This document shows positions 54,047-64,000 of a DNA stretch of 64,000 nt, one piece after another. The position numbers and the translations under genes are program-made. The DNA comes from Bifidobacterium oedipodis (GTDB lineage: Bacteria > Actinomycetota > Actinomycetes > Actinomycetales > Bifidobacteriaceae): the NCBI RefSeq assembly GCF_012932425.1, contig NZ_JAAIII010000001.1:434001-498000 (forward strand), in the 5' to 3' direction. The notes under the pieces are model-generated. The model did no database searches. It was given only the letters and a program-made list of their open reading frames with translations, and had not been told where the DNA came from. The stretch's first letter is position 1. The number at the start of each line of letters is the position of its first letter.

Positions 54047-55662
54047 GCAGACCCAAAGCCGTAATCATCGGCATGATGGGTGCGGGTAAAACCCGCGTCG
54101 GACGTGAAATCGCCCAGATACTGAGTCTGCCGTTCGCCGATGCCGATATCGACATCGAGCGCGAGGTCGGTATGAAAATTCCGGCGTACTTCGACAAGTT
54201 CGGTGAACCGGAATTTCGCAAGGTCGAATCTCGCTTGATCTGCGAAAAGCTAACCTCCTTCGACGGTATTTTCTCACTGGGTGGCGGTGCCCCGATGACA
54301 CCCGCCACGCAGGAAGCCTTAGCCGCGTATATTGCAGACGGCGGTCGTGTGGTCTACTTGATGGCCGATCCCGCCGAAGCAATGGAGCGTGCCAATCGCG
54401 GCGGCGGACGCCCTATGCTCAACGGCGATGCCAACGCACGCTGGAAAAAACTGTTCAAAGAACGCGACCCGGTGTTCCGCCAGGTAGCCAACGTCCATGT
54501 GCACACACGTGGGCTCACCCCGCAAGGTGCCGCAAAGAAAGTGATTGACATGGTCAACGAACGTGCCGTCCATGTAACCGGAACCGCCATCGATCCCTAT
54601 GATGTCGCGATCGGCGAAGGCGTGATGAATCATCTGGTTGATGTGCTGGGAGACAAGCCTGTGCGTATCGCGCTGATTCACACGCAAAGCGTGCAGCGCC
54701 ATTCCGACAGAGCCCGTGCGCTGCTGCGCCAGGGCGGTTATGAAGTCAGCGACATCGTAATTCCCGACGCTGAAGCCGGCAAAACTATTGAGGTTGCCAA
54801 CGGCATTTGGCAGCGACTCGGCAATGAGGGTTTCACCCGTTCTGACGCCGTGGTTGGTCTGGGCGGGGGAGCAGCCACTGATCTGGCTGGGTTCGTGGCC
54901 GCCACCTGGATGCGCGGCGTGCGTTATGTCAACTGCCCGACCTCACTGCTGGCCATGGTGGATGCGTCAACCGGTGGCAAAACCGGCATCAACACACCGC
55001 AGGGCAAGAACTTGGTCGGCTCCTTCTACACACCAGCCGGCGTGCTGGCCGATATGAAATCATTGGCCACCCTGCCCAATGACATCTTTATCGAGGGCCT
55101 GGGCGAAGTGGCAAAGTCCGGTTTCATCATGGATGCCGAAATCCTCTCGATTCTCGAATCCCATGCCGCCGAACTCAAGGCATTCGATGGCACGACATTC
55201 CTTGGCACTCCGCTTGAGGATGTAGTCGCCGAACTTATCGAGCGTACGGTCACCGTCAAGGCATACCATGTCTCCTCCGATCTGAAAGAGAAGGGGCTGC
55301 GCGAATTCCTCAACTACGGCCACACGCTGGGCCATGCCATCGAAAAGCTTGAACATTTCCATTGGCGTCACGGCAACGCGGTGGCTGTCGGCATGGTGTA
55401 TGCCGCTGAATTATCGCATCTCATGGGCTATATCGATGCCGATCTGGTCGACTACCATCGCTCGCTGCTTTCGTCGTTGGGCTTGCCGACCTCATGGAAC
55501 AACGGTTCCTTCGATGATGTGCTCGCCCTGATGCATCGCGATAAGAAAGCTCGCGGCAATGAGCTGCGTTTCGTGGTGCTCGATCGTGTCGGTCACGTAA
55601 TCCATTTGGATAATCCGCCGGCCGACGCCGTGCGCGAGGCCTTCGAGCGCATCACCCGCTAA
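54043..55662 (+). CDS. aroKB: bifunctional shikimate kinase / 3-dehydroquinate synthase
   Basis: A 539-residue fusion. Residues ~1-170 are shikimate kinase (Walker [12 protein letters not shown] at 10-20, [27 protein letters not shown]). Residues ~180-539 are 3-dehydroquinate synthase ([50 protein letters not shown], and [11 protein letters not shown] of the metal site). It catalyses two non-consecutive steps of the shikimate pathway. The start overlaps the aroC stop, so the genes are coupled. The fusion is known in bifidobacteria. Confidence 0.95.
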   Translation: MSRPKAVIIGMMGAGKTRVGREIAQILSLPFADADIDIEREVGMKIPAYFDKFGEPEFRKVESRLICEKLTSFDGIFSLGGGAPMTPATQEALAAYIADGGRVVYLMADPAEAMERANRGGGRPMLNGDANARWKKLFKERDPVFRQVANVHVHTRGLTPQGAAKKVIDMVNERAVHVTGTAIDPYDVAIGEGVMNHLVDVLGDKPVRIALIHTQSVQRHSDRARALLRQGGYEVSDIVIPDAEAGKTIEVANGIWQRLGNEGFTRSDAVVGLGGGAATDLAGFVAATWMRGVRYVNCPTSLLAMVDASTGGKTGINTPQGKNLVGSFYTPAGVLADMKSLATLPNDIFIEGLGEVAKSGFIMDAEILSILESHAAELKAFDGTTFLGTPLEDVVAELIERTVTVKAYHVSSDLKEKGLREFLNYGHTLGHAIEKLEHFHWRHGNAVAVGMVYAAELSHLMGYIDADLVDYHRSLLSSLGLPTSWNNGSFDDVLALMHRDKKARGNELRFVVLDRVGHVIHLDNPPADAVREAFERITR

Positions 55663-55693
55663 GAATCAGCCCCTGAGGAAAGGAACCATCATC

Positions 55694-56140
55694 ATGACCA
55701 GAGTCATTGTCGTCAACGGTCCGAATCTGGGACGACTCGGCGTCCGCCAGCCAGATGTCTACGGCAAGCAGGATTTGGAAACCCTCCGTAAGCTGTGCAC
55801 TGAATGGGGTGCTGCATTGGGCTTGGACGTTGAAGTGCGCCAGAGCGATGACGAGGCTGAAATGGTGCGTTGGATGCATCAGGCGGCCGATGAGAAAACT
55901 CCGGTGGTGATGAACCCCGCTGCGTTTACGCATTATTCGTATGCCTTAGCTGACGCCGCCCATATGGTTATTGACGAAGGCCTGCCGCTGATGGAGGTGC
56001 ATATCTCCAATCCATCGGCTCGTGACGAATTCCGCAAGCGCTCCGTAATCAGCCCTGTCGCCACCGGTACCATCACCGGCATGGGTTTCTACGGCTACAA
56101 AATGGCCCTCGACGCAGTAGTTCATTTGCTGGAATCCTGA
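55694..56140 (+). CDS. aroQ: type II 3-dehydroquinate dehydratase
   Basis: A 148-residue dodecameric-type dehydroquinase. The motif NGPNLGRLGVRQPDVYG contains the catalytic Tyr, NPAAFTHYSYALADA the His region, and MEVHISNPSARDEFRKRSVIS the C-terminal signature. The first block has Gly where most members have Asn (NLGRLG rather than NLNRLG). GAGGAAAGGAACC lies upstream of the ATG. It ends the aroC-aroKB-aroQ operon. Confidence 0.93.
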   Translation: MTRVIVVNGPNLGRLGVRQPDVYGKQDLETLRKLCTEWGAALGLDVEVRQSDDEAEMVRWMHQAADEKTPVVMNPAAFTHYSYALADAAHMVIDEGLPLMEVHISNPSARDEFRKRSVISPVATGTITGMGFYGYKMALDAVVHLLES

Positions 56141-56153
56141 AATAGCGGATATG

Positions 56154-56262
56154 TCCCAAGTTCGGGACGCTAACTCGCCTTCAGGGGGACAAACTTGAGA
56201 AGACAGTCGTTTTCTTCCCAAGTTTGTCCCTCTTATTCGTCATTAGCGTCCCAAACTCGGGA
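56154..56262. repeat. nested inverted repeat (two stems) between aroQ and pyrG
   Basis: The outer arms 56154-56173 and 56243-56262 are complementary over 20 bp with two wobble-type differences. Inside them GGGACAAACTTG (56186-56197) and CAAGTTTGTCCC (56219-56230) pair perfectly over 12 bp. The whole block begins 14 bp after the aroQ stop and ends 70 bp before the pyrG start. It could terminate aroQ transcription, process the mRNA, or be a mobile palindromic repeat. Confidence 0.75.
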
Positions 56263-56331
56263 AACAGCCAAAACAAACAGAGAACACGCCGCCGGTGGCA
56301 CGGTCACACTGGGCTGATACTCTGGAATTCC

Positions 56332-57993
<1,662 letters not shown>

Positions 57994-58040
57994 GCGCCCG
58001 TAGTGAATCGGTAATACAGACCACTACCACTATGTAATCG

Positions 58041-58083
58041 CAATCGCCTTGCCCGCAGAGATTCTGCGTAGGCAAGGCGATTG
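58041..58083 (+). terminator. terminator of pyrG
   Basis: CAATCGCCTTGCC (58041-58053) pairs with GGCAAGGCGATTG (58071-58083). A smaller stem CGCAGA/TCTGCG is nested in the loop. It lies 47 bp after the stop. Confidence 0.75.
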
Positions 58084-58197
58084 TGTATACAGAGCCTGCC
58101 AACTCCATGTGAGCTATATCACTGGCCATGTCAGCAAGACGTTCTCAGGGTCGGTGCATAATAGGCAGAAAAGCAGTTAGATATCGGAAAGAGAGCT

Positions 58198-59802
58198 ATG
58201 ACCAACGACAACGCGGATTTCACGCAGTCTTTCGACGGCGCGCAAACCGAGGTCTTCAACCCGCTGAATGACGGCGGCGATCCGATCGAGGATTTCGGCA
58301 AGGAGTCGATCGCCTTGAAGAAGAAGCGCATAGTATGGCCTTGGATAGTGTTGGCCAGCGTACTGGTGGCACTTGCCGCCGCCTGCGCGGGAGGAATCTG
58401 GTTCTTCCAGTCGCACGCTCTGCCGGGCGTTGAGTTGTGGGGACATTCCATGACGGGCAAGTCCAAGCAGCAGATTGCTTCGCTGATTGACGAACAGGTA
58501 AACAACACTGAAGTGCCTGTGACCTACGAAGATAAGACGGATTCGTTCACGCTGAAGGACCTTGGCATTAGCATCGACGCCGAATCCATCGCCGACAAGG
58601 TGATGAACGCCAAGCGCGACACCGTATGGTATCAGCGTTATCTGCCGTGGGAGAAAAATAACGTGGTTACGGCTTCGGTGGCTGATACGGCCGACAGCAA
58701 CGCCATCGACACCAAGCTCGGCATCAGCAACCAGCAGCCCGCGGTGGATGCACAAGTGAACTTGAATGCCGATCAGAACGGTTTTGACGTGGTTCCCATG
58801 ACGTTGGGCCAAGGTGCTGATGCGCAACCGGTGGCCAAGGAAGCCGAACGTGTCATCCAGTCCCTTGGCACCGAACAACCCAAGACCGTCACTGTCACGC
58901 TTAAGGAAACCAAGCCCGTCATCACCGATGACGTAGCCAACGCCGCCAAGGCAACTCTGGACAGTCTGGTTGCGGCGAATATTCAGATCACCATCGGCGA
59001 TCACGGCATTGCCACGTTCGATGCCCCTGCATTGGCCGCATCGATGACCATCAACGCCAACCAGGAAGCACCGTTGAACGACGGGGAAACCCGTAACGGC
59101 TATGTAGTGTTCAGCGCTGAAAAGCTGCAGCAGTACTACAACGATTCGATGAAGCCGAATCTGAAAACCGACCGTGAGGATCGCGACGTCATCGTCAATG
59201 GCAATGGCGAGGAAATCGGCGTCAACACTGAAGGCCATGATGGTGTCACCGTGGCAGATGGCGCCGATACGAATATCGGCACCGATGCGGCGGCTGTATT
59301 GGCCAAGGGATCCGGCTCGATTCAGGTGGAGGGCAAAGTCGATCCGATGCAGACGAAGACCACCAAGCGTCATGTGGTCGTGGATCTGTCGGATCACCAT
59401 GTCTACGCCTACGAAAACGATCAGCTCGTCAAATCCATGTGGATGTCTGCCGGTGAGGGCAATGATCCGGTGACCGGCGAATGCATGGGAGATCTGTGCA
59501 CCGGCGTTGGCGACTACAAGATCTGGCTGAAGTACGAATCGCAGGATATGTCCGGTAACCTGACCTTGTCCGACGGTTCCGTTTCGACTTGGGACGTTAA
59601 GGACGTAGGCTACGTCAATTACTTCTCTCAGTCCGGTTGCGCCATCCACCGCATCGCCACCAGCAGCTATTACGGCGACTCTGACCTCGCCGCGACGGGC
59701 GGCGGCAATACCTCCCACGGATGCGTGGGCATCGGCTGGGATGTAGCCCCCTGGTTCTACGACTGGTGCAAGATGGGCACCACTGTGCACGTGCAACTGT
59801 AA
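58198..59802 (+). CDS. L,D-transpeptidase (YkuD) with extracytoplasmic repeat region
   Basis: A 534-residue cell-wall enzyme. Residues 1-40 are an acidic cytoplasmic tail, ~46-69 a membrane helix (VWPWIVLASVLVALAAACAGGIWFF). A long extracytoplasmic region (~80-395) resembles tandem peptidoglycan-binding-4 domains. The C-terminal YkuD domain (~396-534) has HVVVDLSDHHVYAYENDQLVKSMWMSAGEG, GCAIHRI, and SHGCVGI with catalytic Cys near 509. It should form 3-3 crosslinks or attach proteins. A binding site GAAAGAGAG lies before the ATG. Confidence 0.9.
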   Translation: MTNDNADFTQSFDGAQTEVFNPLNDGGDPIEDFGKESIALKKKRIVWPWIVLASVLVALAAACAGGIWFFQSHALPGVELWGHSMTGKSKQQIASLIDEQVNNTEVPVTYEDKTDSFTLKDLGISIDAESIADKVMNAKRDTVWYQRYLPWEKNNVVTASVADTADSNAIDTKLGISNQQPAVDAQVNLNADQNGFDVVPMTLGQGADAQPVAKEAERVIQSLGTEQPKTVTVTLKETKPVITDDVANAAKATLDSLVAANIQITIGDHGIATFDAPALAASMTINANQEAPLNDGETRNGYVVFSAEKLQQYYNDSMKPNLKTDREDRDVIVNGNGEEIGVNTEGHDGVTVADGADTNIGTDAAAVLAKGSGSIQVEGKVDPMQTKTTKRHVVVDLSDHHVYAYENDQLVKSMWMSAGEGNDPVTGECMGDLCTGVGDYKIWLKYESQDMSGNLTLSDGSVSTWDVKDVGYVNYFSQSGCAIHRIATSSYYGDSDLAATGGGNTSHGCVGIGWDVAPWFYDWCKMGTTVHVQL

Positions 59803-59824
59803 CGTCCACAAAACACATGCATGC

Positions 59825-59854
59825 AAAACCGTCGTCCATCTGGGCGGCGGTTTT
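59825..59854. terminator. bidirectional intrinsic terminator
   Basis: AAAACCGTCGTCC (59825-59837) and GGGCGGCGGTTTT (59842-59854) pair over 13 bp with two G-U pairs and a 4-nt loop, flanked by A and T tracts. It is 22 bp after the transpeptidase stop and 100 bp before sufB. Confidence 0.82.
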
Positions 59855-59954
59855 GTGTGTTCAAGCCCACAGCCAATATTTCGAACATGCGCTAGTGTGT
59901 CATACGAGGTTCTGTTAGGTTTGCGTAGGACCTTGTGAGTGATAGGAAGGCAGG

Positions 59955-61454
59955 ATGGTGACCGATAACACAGCACCGAACGCCGCGGCTGACGTGGAGA
60001 TGAGCCAGTATGTGGCTGATCGCACCCGCGTCAACGAGGATAAGATCAAACAGGACGACGAAATCATCAGCCAATTTGGCGATTATTCCTACGGTTGGCA
60101 TGATTCCGATGCTGCTGGAGAGGCGGCGAAAAAGGGAATCAGTGAGGAAGTGGTACGCGCCATTTCCGCTGACAAGCACGAGCCCGAATGGATGCTTGAG
60201 AATCGTCTTAAGGGCTATCGCGACTTTATCGCCAAACCCATGCCGCAGTGGGGCGTGGATCTGAAGGATTTCGACGCGGACGATTTCAAGTATTATGTCA
60301 AGCCGATCGATAAGCAGGCCGCGACCTGGGAAGATTTGCCCGATGAGATTCGCGCCACCTACGACAAGCTCGGCATTCCTGAAGCCGAGAAGAACCGTCT
60401 GGTCTCCGGTGTGGCCGCCCAGTACGAGTCCGAAGTGATCTACAACTCCATTCAGGAAGATCTCAAGGCGCAGGGCGTGATTTTCGTGGATACCGACACC
60501 GCAGTGCAGCAGTATCCCGAGATTGTGCAGAAGTACTTCGGCAAGTGCATCCCCTCCGATGACAACAAGTTCTCGGCGCTGAACACCGCCGCATGGTCTG
60601 GCGGATCCTTCGTCTACGTGCCGAAGGGCGTGCATGTCGATATTCCGTTGCAGGCCTACTTCCGCATTAACACACCGAATATGGGTCAGTTCGAACGCAC
60701 GTTGATTATCGCGGACGAAGGCTCGTACGTGCATTACGTCGAAGGCTGCACGGCGCCGATTTATTCCACCGATTCCCTGCATTCCGGTGTGGTGGAAATC
60801 TTCGTGGAGAAAAATGCCCGCGTGCGCTACACCACCGTGCAGAACTGGTCGAATAATGTCTACAATCTCGTCACCCAGCGTGCCTATGTGCGTGAGCACG
60901 GCACCATGGAATGGGTGGATGGCAACATCGGTTCCAAGGCCACGATGAAGTACCCGGCCTGCATCCTGGCGGAGCCGTACGCCAAGGCCAGCACCATGTC
61001 GCTTGGCTTTGCCGGCAAGGGTCAGTATCAGGACACTGGCGCGAAGATGATTCATCTTGCCCCGCACACTTCGTCGACCATCGTGGCCAAGTCCATTTCT
61101 CGTGGCGGTGGACGTTCCGCCTACCGCGGTCTGGTGAAGATCGTCAAGGGTGCTGAGGGGTCCTCGAATTCCACCGTGTGCGACGCACTGCTGGTCGACG
61201 AGTTCTCCCGCTCCGACACGTATCCGCATGTGGATGTGCGCGAGGATGATGTGTCGATGGCGCATGAGGCCACCGTCTCCAAGGTTTCCGAAGATCAGCT
61301 GTTCTATCTGATGAGCCGAGGATTGAATGAGGACGAGGCCATGGGCATGATCGTACGCGGTTTTGTGGAGCCCATCAGCCGCGAGCTGCCGATGGAATAC
61401 GCGCTCGAACTCAACAGACTTGTGGAATTGCAGATGGAAGGATCAGTGGGCTGA
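59955..61454 (+). CDS. sufB: Fe-S cluster assembly protein SufB
   Basis: A 499-residue scaffold subunit of the SufBCD complex, which builds Fe-S clusters. Diagnostic blocks include [56 protein letters not shown] and [21 protein letters not shown]. The C-terminal [39 protein letters not shown] is conserved. AGGAAGGCAGG lies before the ATG. It is the first gene of the suf operon; no sufR-type regulator precedes it. Confidence 0.95.
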   Translation: MVTDNTAPNAAADVEMSQYVADRTRVNEDKIKQDDEIISQFGDYSYGWHDSDAAGEAAKKGISEEVVRAISADKHEPEWMLENRLKGYRDFIAKPMPQWGVDLKDFDADDFKYYVKPIDKQAATWEDLPDEIRATYDKLGIPEAEKNRLVSGVAAQYESEVIYNSIQEDLKAQGVIFVDTDTAVQQYPEIVQKYFGKCIPSDDNKFSALNTAAWSGGSFVYVPKGVHVDIPLQAYFRINTPNMGQFERTLIIADEGSYVHYVEGCTAPIYSTDSLHSGVVEIFVEKNARVRYTTVQNWSNNVYNLVTQRAYVREHGTMEWVDGNIGSKATMKYPACILAEPYAKASTMSLGFAGKGQYQDTGAKMIHLAPHTSSTIVAKSISRGGGRSAYRGLVKIVKGAEGSSNSTVCDALLVDEFSRSDTYPHVDVREDDVSMAHEATVSKVSEDQLFYLMSRGLNEDEAMGMIVRGFVEPISRELPMEYALELNRLVELQMEGSVG

Positions 61455-61455
61455 T

Positions 61456-62679
61456 ATGGCACAGAACAAGGAAATCACGTTCCCCGTCGCGGATCCGAAC
61501 AACCCCTACGCCATGCCGGCGGCCATGCCCTCATCTGTGGATCATGCCGCTCGCTCCTTCGCCGTGGACGACTTCCCCCAGCCGAACCGTAAGCAGGATG
61601 AATGGCGGTACACGCCCATCGAGCGCATCGACGAGTTCTTTGACACCTTCAAGCCTTCTGGCGCAACTGTTATTGAAGTGTCGATGATTGATGGTTCGGC
61701 ACTTGCCGAGGGCATTACGCTATCTCAAGTCAAAATTGGCGATGGTCTCTCCGGATCCGTCAGCAAACCTTGCGATCGTGTTTCCGCAGTGGAATGGAAT
61801 TCTGGTGCCACTGCCACGGTTCTGGAATTGCGCGGCGAAATCGCCCAACCGGTGCTGGTGCACGTGCATGGCGCGGGAATGGATCTTGACGCCTTCCACC
61901 TTGTGATCGCCGCAGCCGACAATACACACGCCGACGTGGTGGTGGAGCATGATGGTGAGGCTCGTCTGGCCGAAGGCGTGGAAATCACTACCGGCGCGAA
62001 TTCGCATGTGTCGACCACATTTATTCAGGAATGGTCCGCCAATGCCAAACATGTGGCGAACCATCGCATCCATGTGGGCCGTAACGCTTCCCTGCGGCAC
62101 TCCGTAGTCACCCTCGGCGGCGATATCGTGCGCATTCGCATGGATCAGGATTTCGGCGGCGAACAGGGCGATCTCAACATGCTCGGCATCTACTTCGTGG
62201 ATCCCGGCGAGCATATCGAGCACCGTACGATGGTGGTGCATAACCACCCTGAGTGCAAGTCGCGTGTGGTGTACAAGGGCGCCCTCGATGGACAGGGTGC
62301 GCATTCCACATGGGTGGGCAATGCCCTCATCACCCCTAACGCCCCCGGCACCGACTCCTACGAACTCAACCGCAACCTCGTGCTCACGCCGGGTGCAATC
62401 GCCGATTCCGAGCCGAATCTTGAAATCGAAAACGGCAACATCATCGGAGCAGGCCATGCCTCCTCCGTCGGTCGTTTCGACGATGAGGAGCTGTTCTATC
62501 TGCAGTCGCGTGGCATCCCGGAAACCGAGGCCCGCAAACTGGTGGTGCGCGGCTTCTTCGGCGAGCTCGTCGAAGAAATCGGTATTCCCGCCATTTCCGA
62601 ACATTTGATGGCAGTTATCGACCGTCGTCTGGCCCGCGGTGAAAGCGACGCCATGGCGCAGGTTCTCGAAGATAAGTAA
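61456..62679 (+). CDS. sufD: Fe-S cluster assembly protein SufD
   Basis: A 407-residue partner of SufB. The C-terminal beta-helix has HRIHVGRNASLRHSVVTLGGDIVRIRMDQDFGGEQGDLNMLGIYF, HNHPECKSRVVYKGAL and ENGNIIGAGHASSVGRFDDEELFYLQSRGIPETEARKLVVRGFF, the SufD signature. The N-terminal ~120 residues are less conserved. ATG 61456 begins 1 bp after the sufB stop. It is part of the suf operon. Confidence 0.94.
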   Translation: MAQNKEITFPVADPNNPYAMPAAMPSSVDHAARSFAVDDFPQPNRKQDEWRYTPIERIDEFFDTFKPSGATVIEVSMIDGSALAEGITLSQVKIGDGLSGSVSKPCDRVSAVEWNSGATATVLELRGEIAQPVLVHVHGAGMDLDAFHLVIAAADNTHADVVVEHDGEARLAEGVEITTGANSHVSTTFIQEWSANAKHVANHRIHVGRNASLRHSVVTLGGDIVRIRMDQDFGGEQGDLNMLGIYFVDPGEHIEHRTMVVHNHPECKSRVVYKGALDGQGAHSTWVGNALITPNAPGTDSYELNRNLVLTPGAIADSEPNLEIENGNIIGAGHASSVGRFDDEELFYLQSRGIPETEARKLVVRGFFGELVEEIGIPAISEHLMAVIDRRLARGESDAMAQVLEDK

Positions 62680-62699
62680 ACGTACTGAGGAGCAACATT

Positions 62700-63479
62700 A
62701 TGTCCACTCTCGAAATCAAGGGCCTCGTCGCCCACGTCGAAACCAAGGATGGCATCAAGCCGATCCTCAAAGGTGTGAATCTGACCGTCAATTCCGGCGA
62801 AACCCACGCCATCATGGGTCCCAACGGTTCCGGCAAATCCACCCTCGCCTACACGCTGGCCGGTCACCCCAAGTATGTGGTTGATGACGGCGAAGTGCTG
62901 CTCGATGGTCAGGATATTCTCAAAATGACCCCTGACGAGCGTGCCAAGGCCGGCTTGTTCCTTGCCATGCAGTACCCGGTGGAAGTGCCGGGCGTATCCA
63001 TGACGAACTTCCTGCGCACCGCCAAAACCGAAATCGACGGACAGGCTCCGGCCATCCGCCAGTGGACCAAAGATCTTTCCGCAGCCATGAAGCGCCTGAA
63101 AATGGATCCGAAGTTCGCCACCCGTTCCGTCAACGAAGGCTTCTCCGGCGGTGAGAAGAAGCGTGCCGAAGTGCTGCAGCTTGAGCTGCTCAAGCCGAAG
63201 TTCGCCATCCTCGACGAAACCGATTCAGGCCTTGACGTCGATGCCCTGCGCATTGTCTCCGAAGGTGTGAACCGAGCCAAGGAAGCCAACCAGTTCGGTA
63301 TCCTCATGGTCACGCACTACACGCGCATCCTGAAGTACATCAAGCCGGATATCGTGCATGTGTTCGCCGACGGCCACTTCGTTAAGACTGGTGGCCCTGA
63401 GCTGGCCGATGAGCTGGAAGAAAACGGCTACGATCAGTACCTGCCCGAAGGTGCCGATTCCGAGTCCGCTCTGGCATAG
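62700..63479 (+). CDS. sufC: Fe-S cluster assembly ATPase SufC
   Basis: A 259-residue ABC-type ATPase that drives SufBCD. Walker A is IMGPNGSGKSTLAYTLAGHPKY, signature FSGGEKKRAEVLQLELLKPKFAILDETDSGLD (with Walker B), and switch LMVTHYTRIL. Length and HPKY are typical of SufC. GAGGAGCAAC lies upstream of the ATG. The next gene, sufS, starts 203 bp later past a giant hairpin. Confidence 0.95.
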   Translation: MSTLEIKGLVAHVETKDGIKPILKGVNLTVNSGETHAIMGPNGSGKSTLAYTLAGHPKYVVDDGEVLLDGQDILKMTPDERAKAGLFLAMQYPVEVPGVSMTNFLRTAKTEIDGQAPAIRQWTKDLSAAMKRLKMDPKFATRSVNEGFSGGEKKRAEVLQLELLKPKFAILDETDSGLDVDALRIVSEGVNRAKEANQFGILMVTHYTRILKYIKPDIVHVFADGHFVKTGGPELADELEENGYDQYLPEGADSESALA

Positions 63480-63551
63480 CATCAGATGACGAAAAGAGCG
63501 GGGAGTTGAAATACCCGCTCTGGGTTGTAATCCATAGTTCCAGCGGTGTCC

Positions 63552-63641
63552 GCGGGGGTCTGGGATGTTCTATTCGCGACACGCTCCGGGCCGCTCTGGC
63601 CAAGTCTTTACGGTCGTGAATAGAACATCCCAGACCCCCGC
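63552..63641. repeat. 29-bp-arm inverted repeat between sufC and sufS
   Basis: Arms 63552-63580 and 63613-63641 are complementary over 29 bp: 24 perfect pairs, one wobble, then 4 more pairs. The loop is 32 nt. It starts 72 bp after the sufC stop and ends 41 bp before the sufS ATG. It is far longer than the terminators in this window, and no T-run follows. Confidence 0.85.
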
Positions 63642-63682
63642 TCCGTTGCGTAGGGGGCAACTGTAAACTGCAAGAGGAAGTG

Positions 63683-64000
63683 ATGGCTAAAATGATTGAT
63701 TTCGATAAGATCAGGGCTGAGTTTCCGATTCTGGATCAGCAGGTGCATGGACATCCGCTGGTGTATCTGGATTCGGCGGCAACCGCTCAAAAGCCGCAAT
63801 GCGTAATCGATGCGGAGGCTGAGTTCTATCGCACGATTAATGCAGGTGTGCATCGTGGAGCTCACGAGCTGGCCGCTCGCGCCACAATGGCGTTCGAGGA
63901 TGGACGCGCCAAAGTGGCACGCCTGGTTGGTGCCAATGCAGCCGAGGGCGAAGAGGAACTGGTGGTCACCGCTGGTGCCACTGCCGGCCTGAATCTGCTG
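63683..64000 (+). CDS. sufS: cysteine desulfurase SufS, 5' part (runs off right edge)
   Basis: The first 106 residues of a PLP-dependent cysteine desulfurase that supplies sulfur to the Suf complex. Visible blocks are FDKIRAEFPILDQQVHGHPLVYLDSAATAQKP and YRTINAGVHRGAHELAARATMAFEDGRAKVARLVGA, plus ELVVTAGATAGLNLL, the start of the PLP-phosphate region. The catalytic Lys and Cys are beyond the edge. AAGAGGAAG precedes the ATG. Confidence 0.93.
   Translation, partial: MAKMIDFDKIRAEFPILDQQVHGHPLVYLDSAATAQKPQCVIDAEAEFYRTINAGVHRGAHELAARATMAFEDGRAKVARLVGANAAEGEEELVVTAGATAGLNLL

Overview
The window looks like a chromosomal segment of a Bifidobacterium or very close actinobacterium. Pointers are the GC-rich codon use, a cysteine-free ribosomal protein S4, the fused shikimate kinase/3-dehydroquinate synthase, the housekeeping order alaS-ruvX-mltG-aroC-aroKB-aroQ-pyrG, a SufB-SufD-SufC-SufS operon, and a lactate-dehydrogenase-like protein resembling bifidobacterial LDH1. 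No rRNA, tRNA, CRISPR array, insertion sequence or prophage gene was recognised. Species was not determined.

Layout. 1-5.3 kb: the 5' part of aspA (minus strand, running off the left edge), an SDR oxidoreductase, trans-aconitate methyltransferase, a GyrI-like protein with an 11-nt homopolymer upstream, an AlkD-like repair protein, and a two-gene HicA-like/HTH cassette with a palindromic promoter. 5.4-9.6 kb: a hydrolase, a RibD-like reductase, and two small regulator/membrane-protein modules (TetR with a membrane protein; XRE with DUF2975), each with palindromic candidate operators. 9.9-20.2 kb: two DHA2-type drug exporters, an LDH1-like dehydrogenase, a LysR regulator divergent from a SUMF1-flavodoxin fusion plus DUF4405 membrane protein, and the carbon-starvation transporter cstA with its small partner. 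20.3-25.3 kb: a MATE exporter, a secreted ComEC-like metallo-hydrolase with DUF3006, a membrane-bound XRE regulator and GrpB. 25.3-31 kb: a NarL-type two-component system divergent from an ATPase plus two ABC-2 permeases, arranged like the LnrJK/LnrLMN lipid-toxin resistance modules. 31-36 kb: the xanthine salvage pair xpt-pbuX, then the PcrA/UvrD helicase with a Ser/Gly/Tyr-rich tail.

35.9-41.5 kb holds the most interesting locus: a second NarL-type two-component system, a small exported two-cysteine peptide, and an ABC transporter with a 799-residue FtsX-like permease. I read it as a candidate bacteriocin or signalling-peptide system. 41.6-43.9 kb is a DUF4418/FtsX/ATPase cassette. From 44.2 kb the window is mainly core genome: rpsD, an sdpR-sdpI-like pair, a histidine phosphatase, alaS and its small upstream neighbours, ruvX, mltG, a prepilin-peptidase-like protein, the aroC-aroKB-aroQ pathway block, pyrG, an L,D-transpeptidase and the suf Fe-S assembly operon, which runs off the right edge inside sufS. 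Two unusually long inverted repeats interrupt this core, one upstream of pyrG and one between sufC and sufS.
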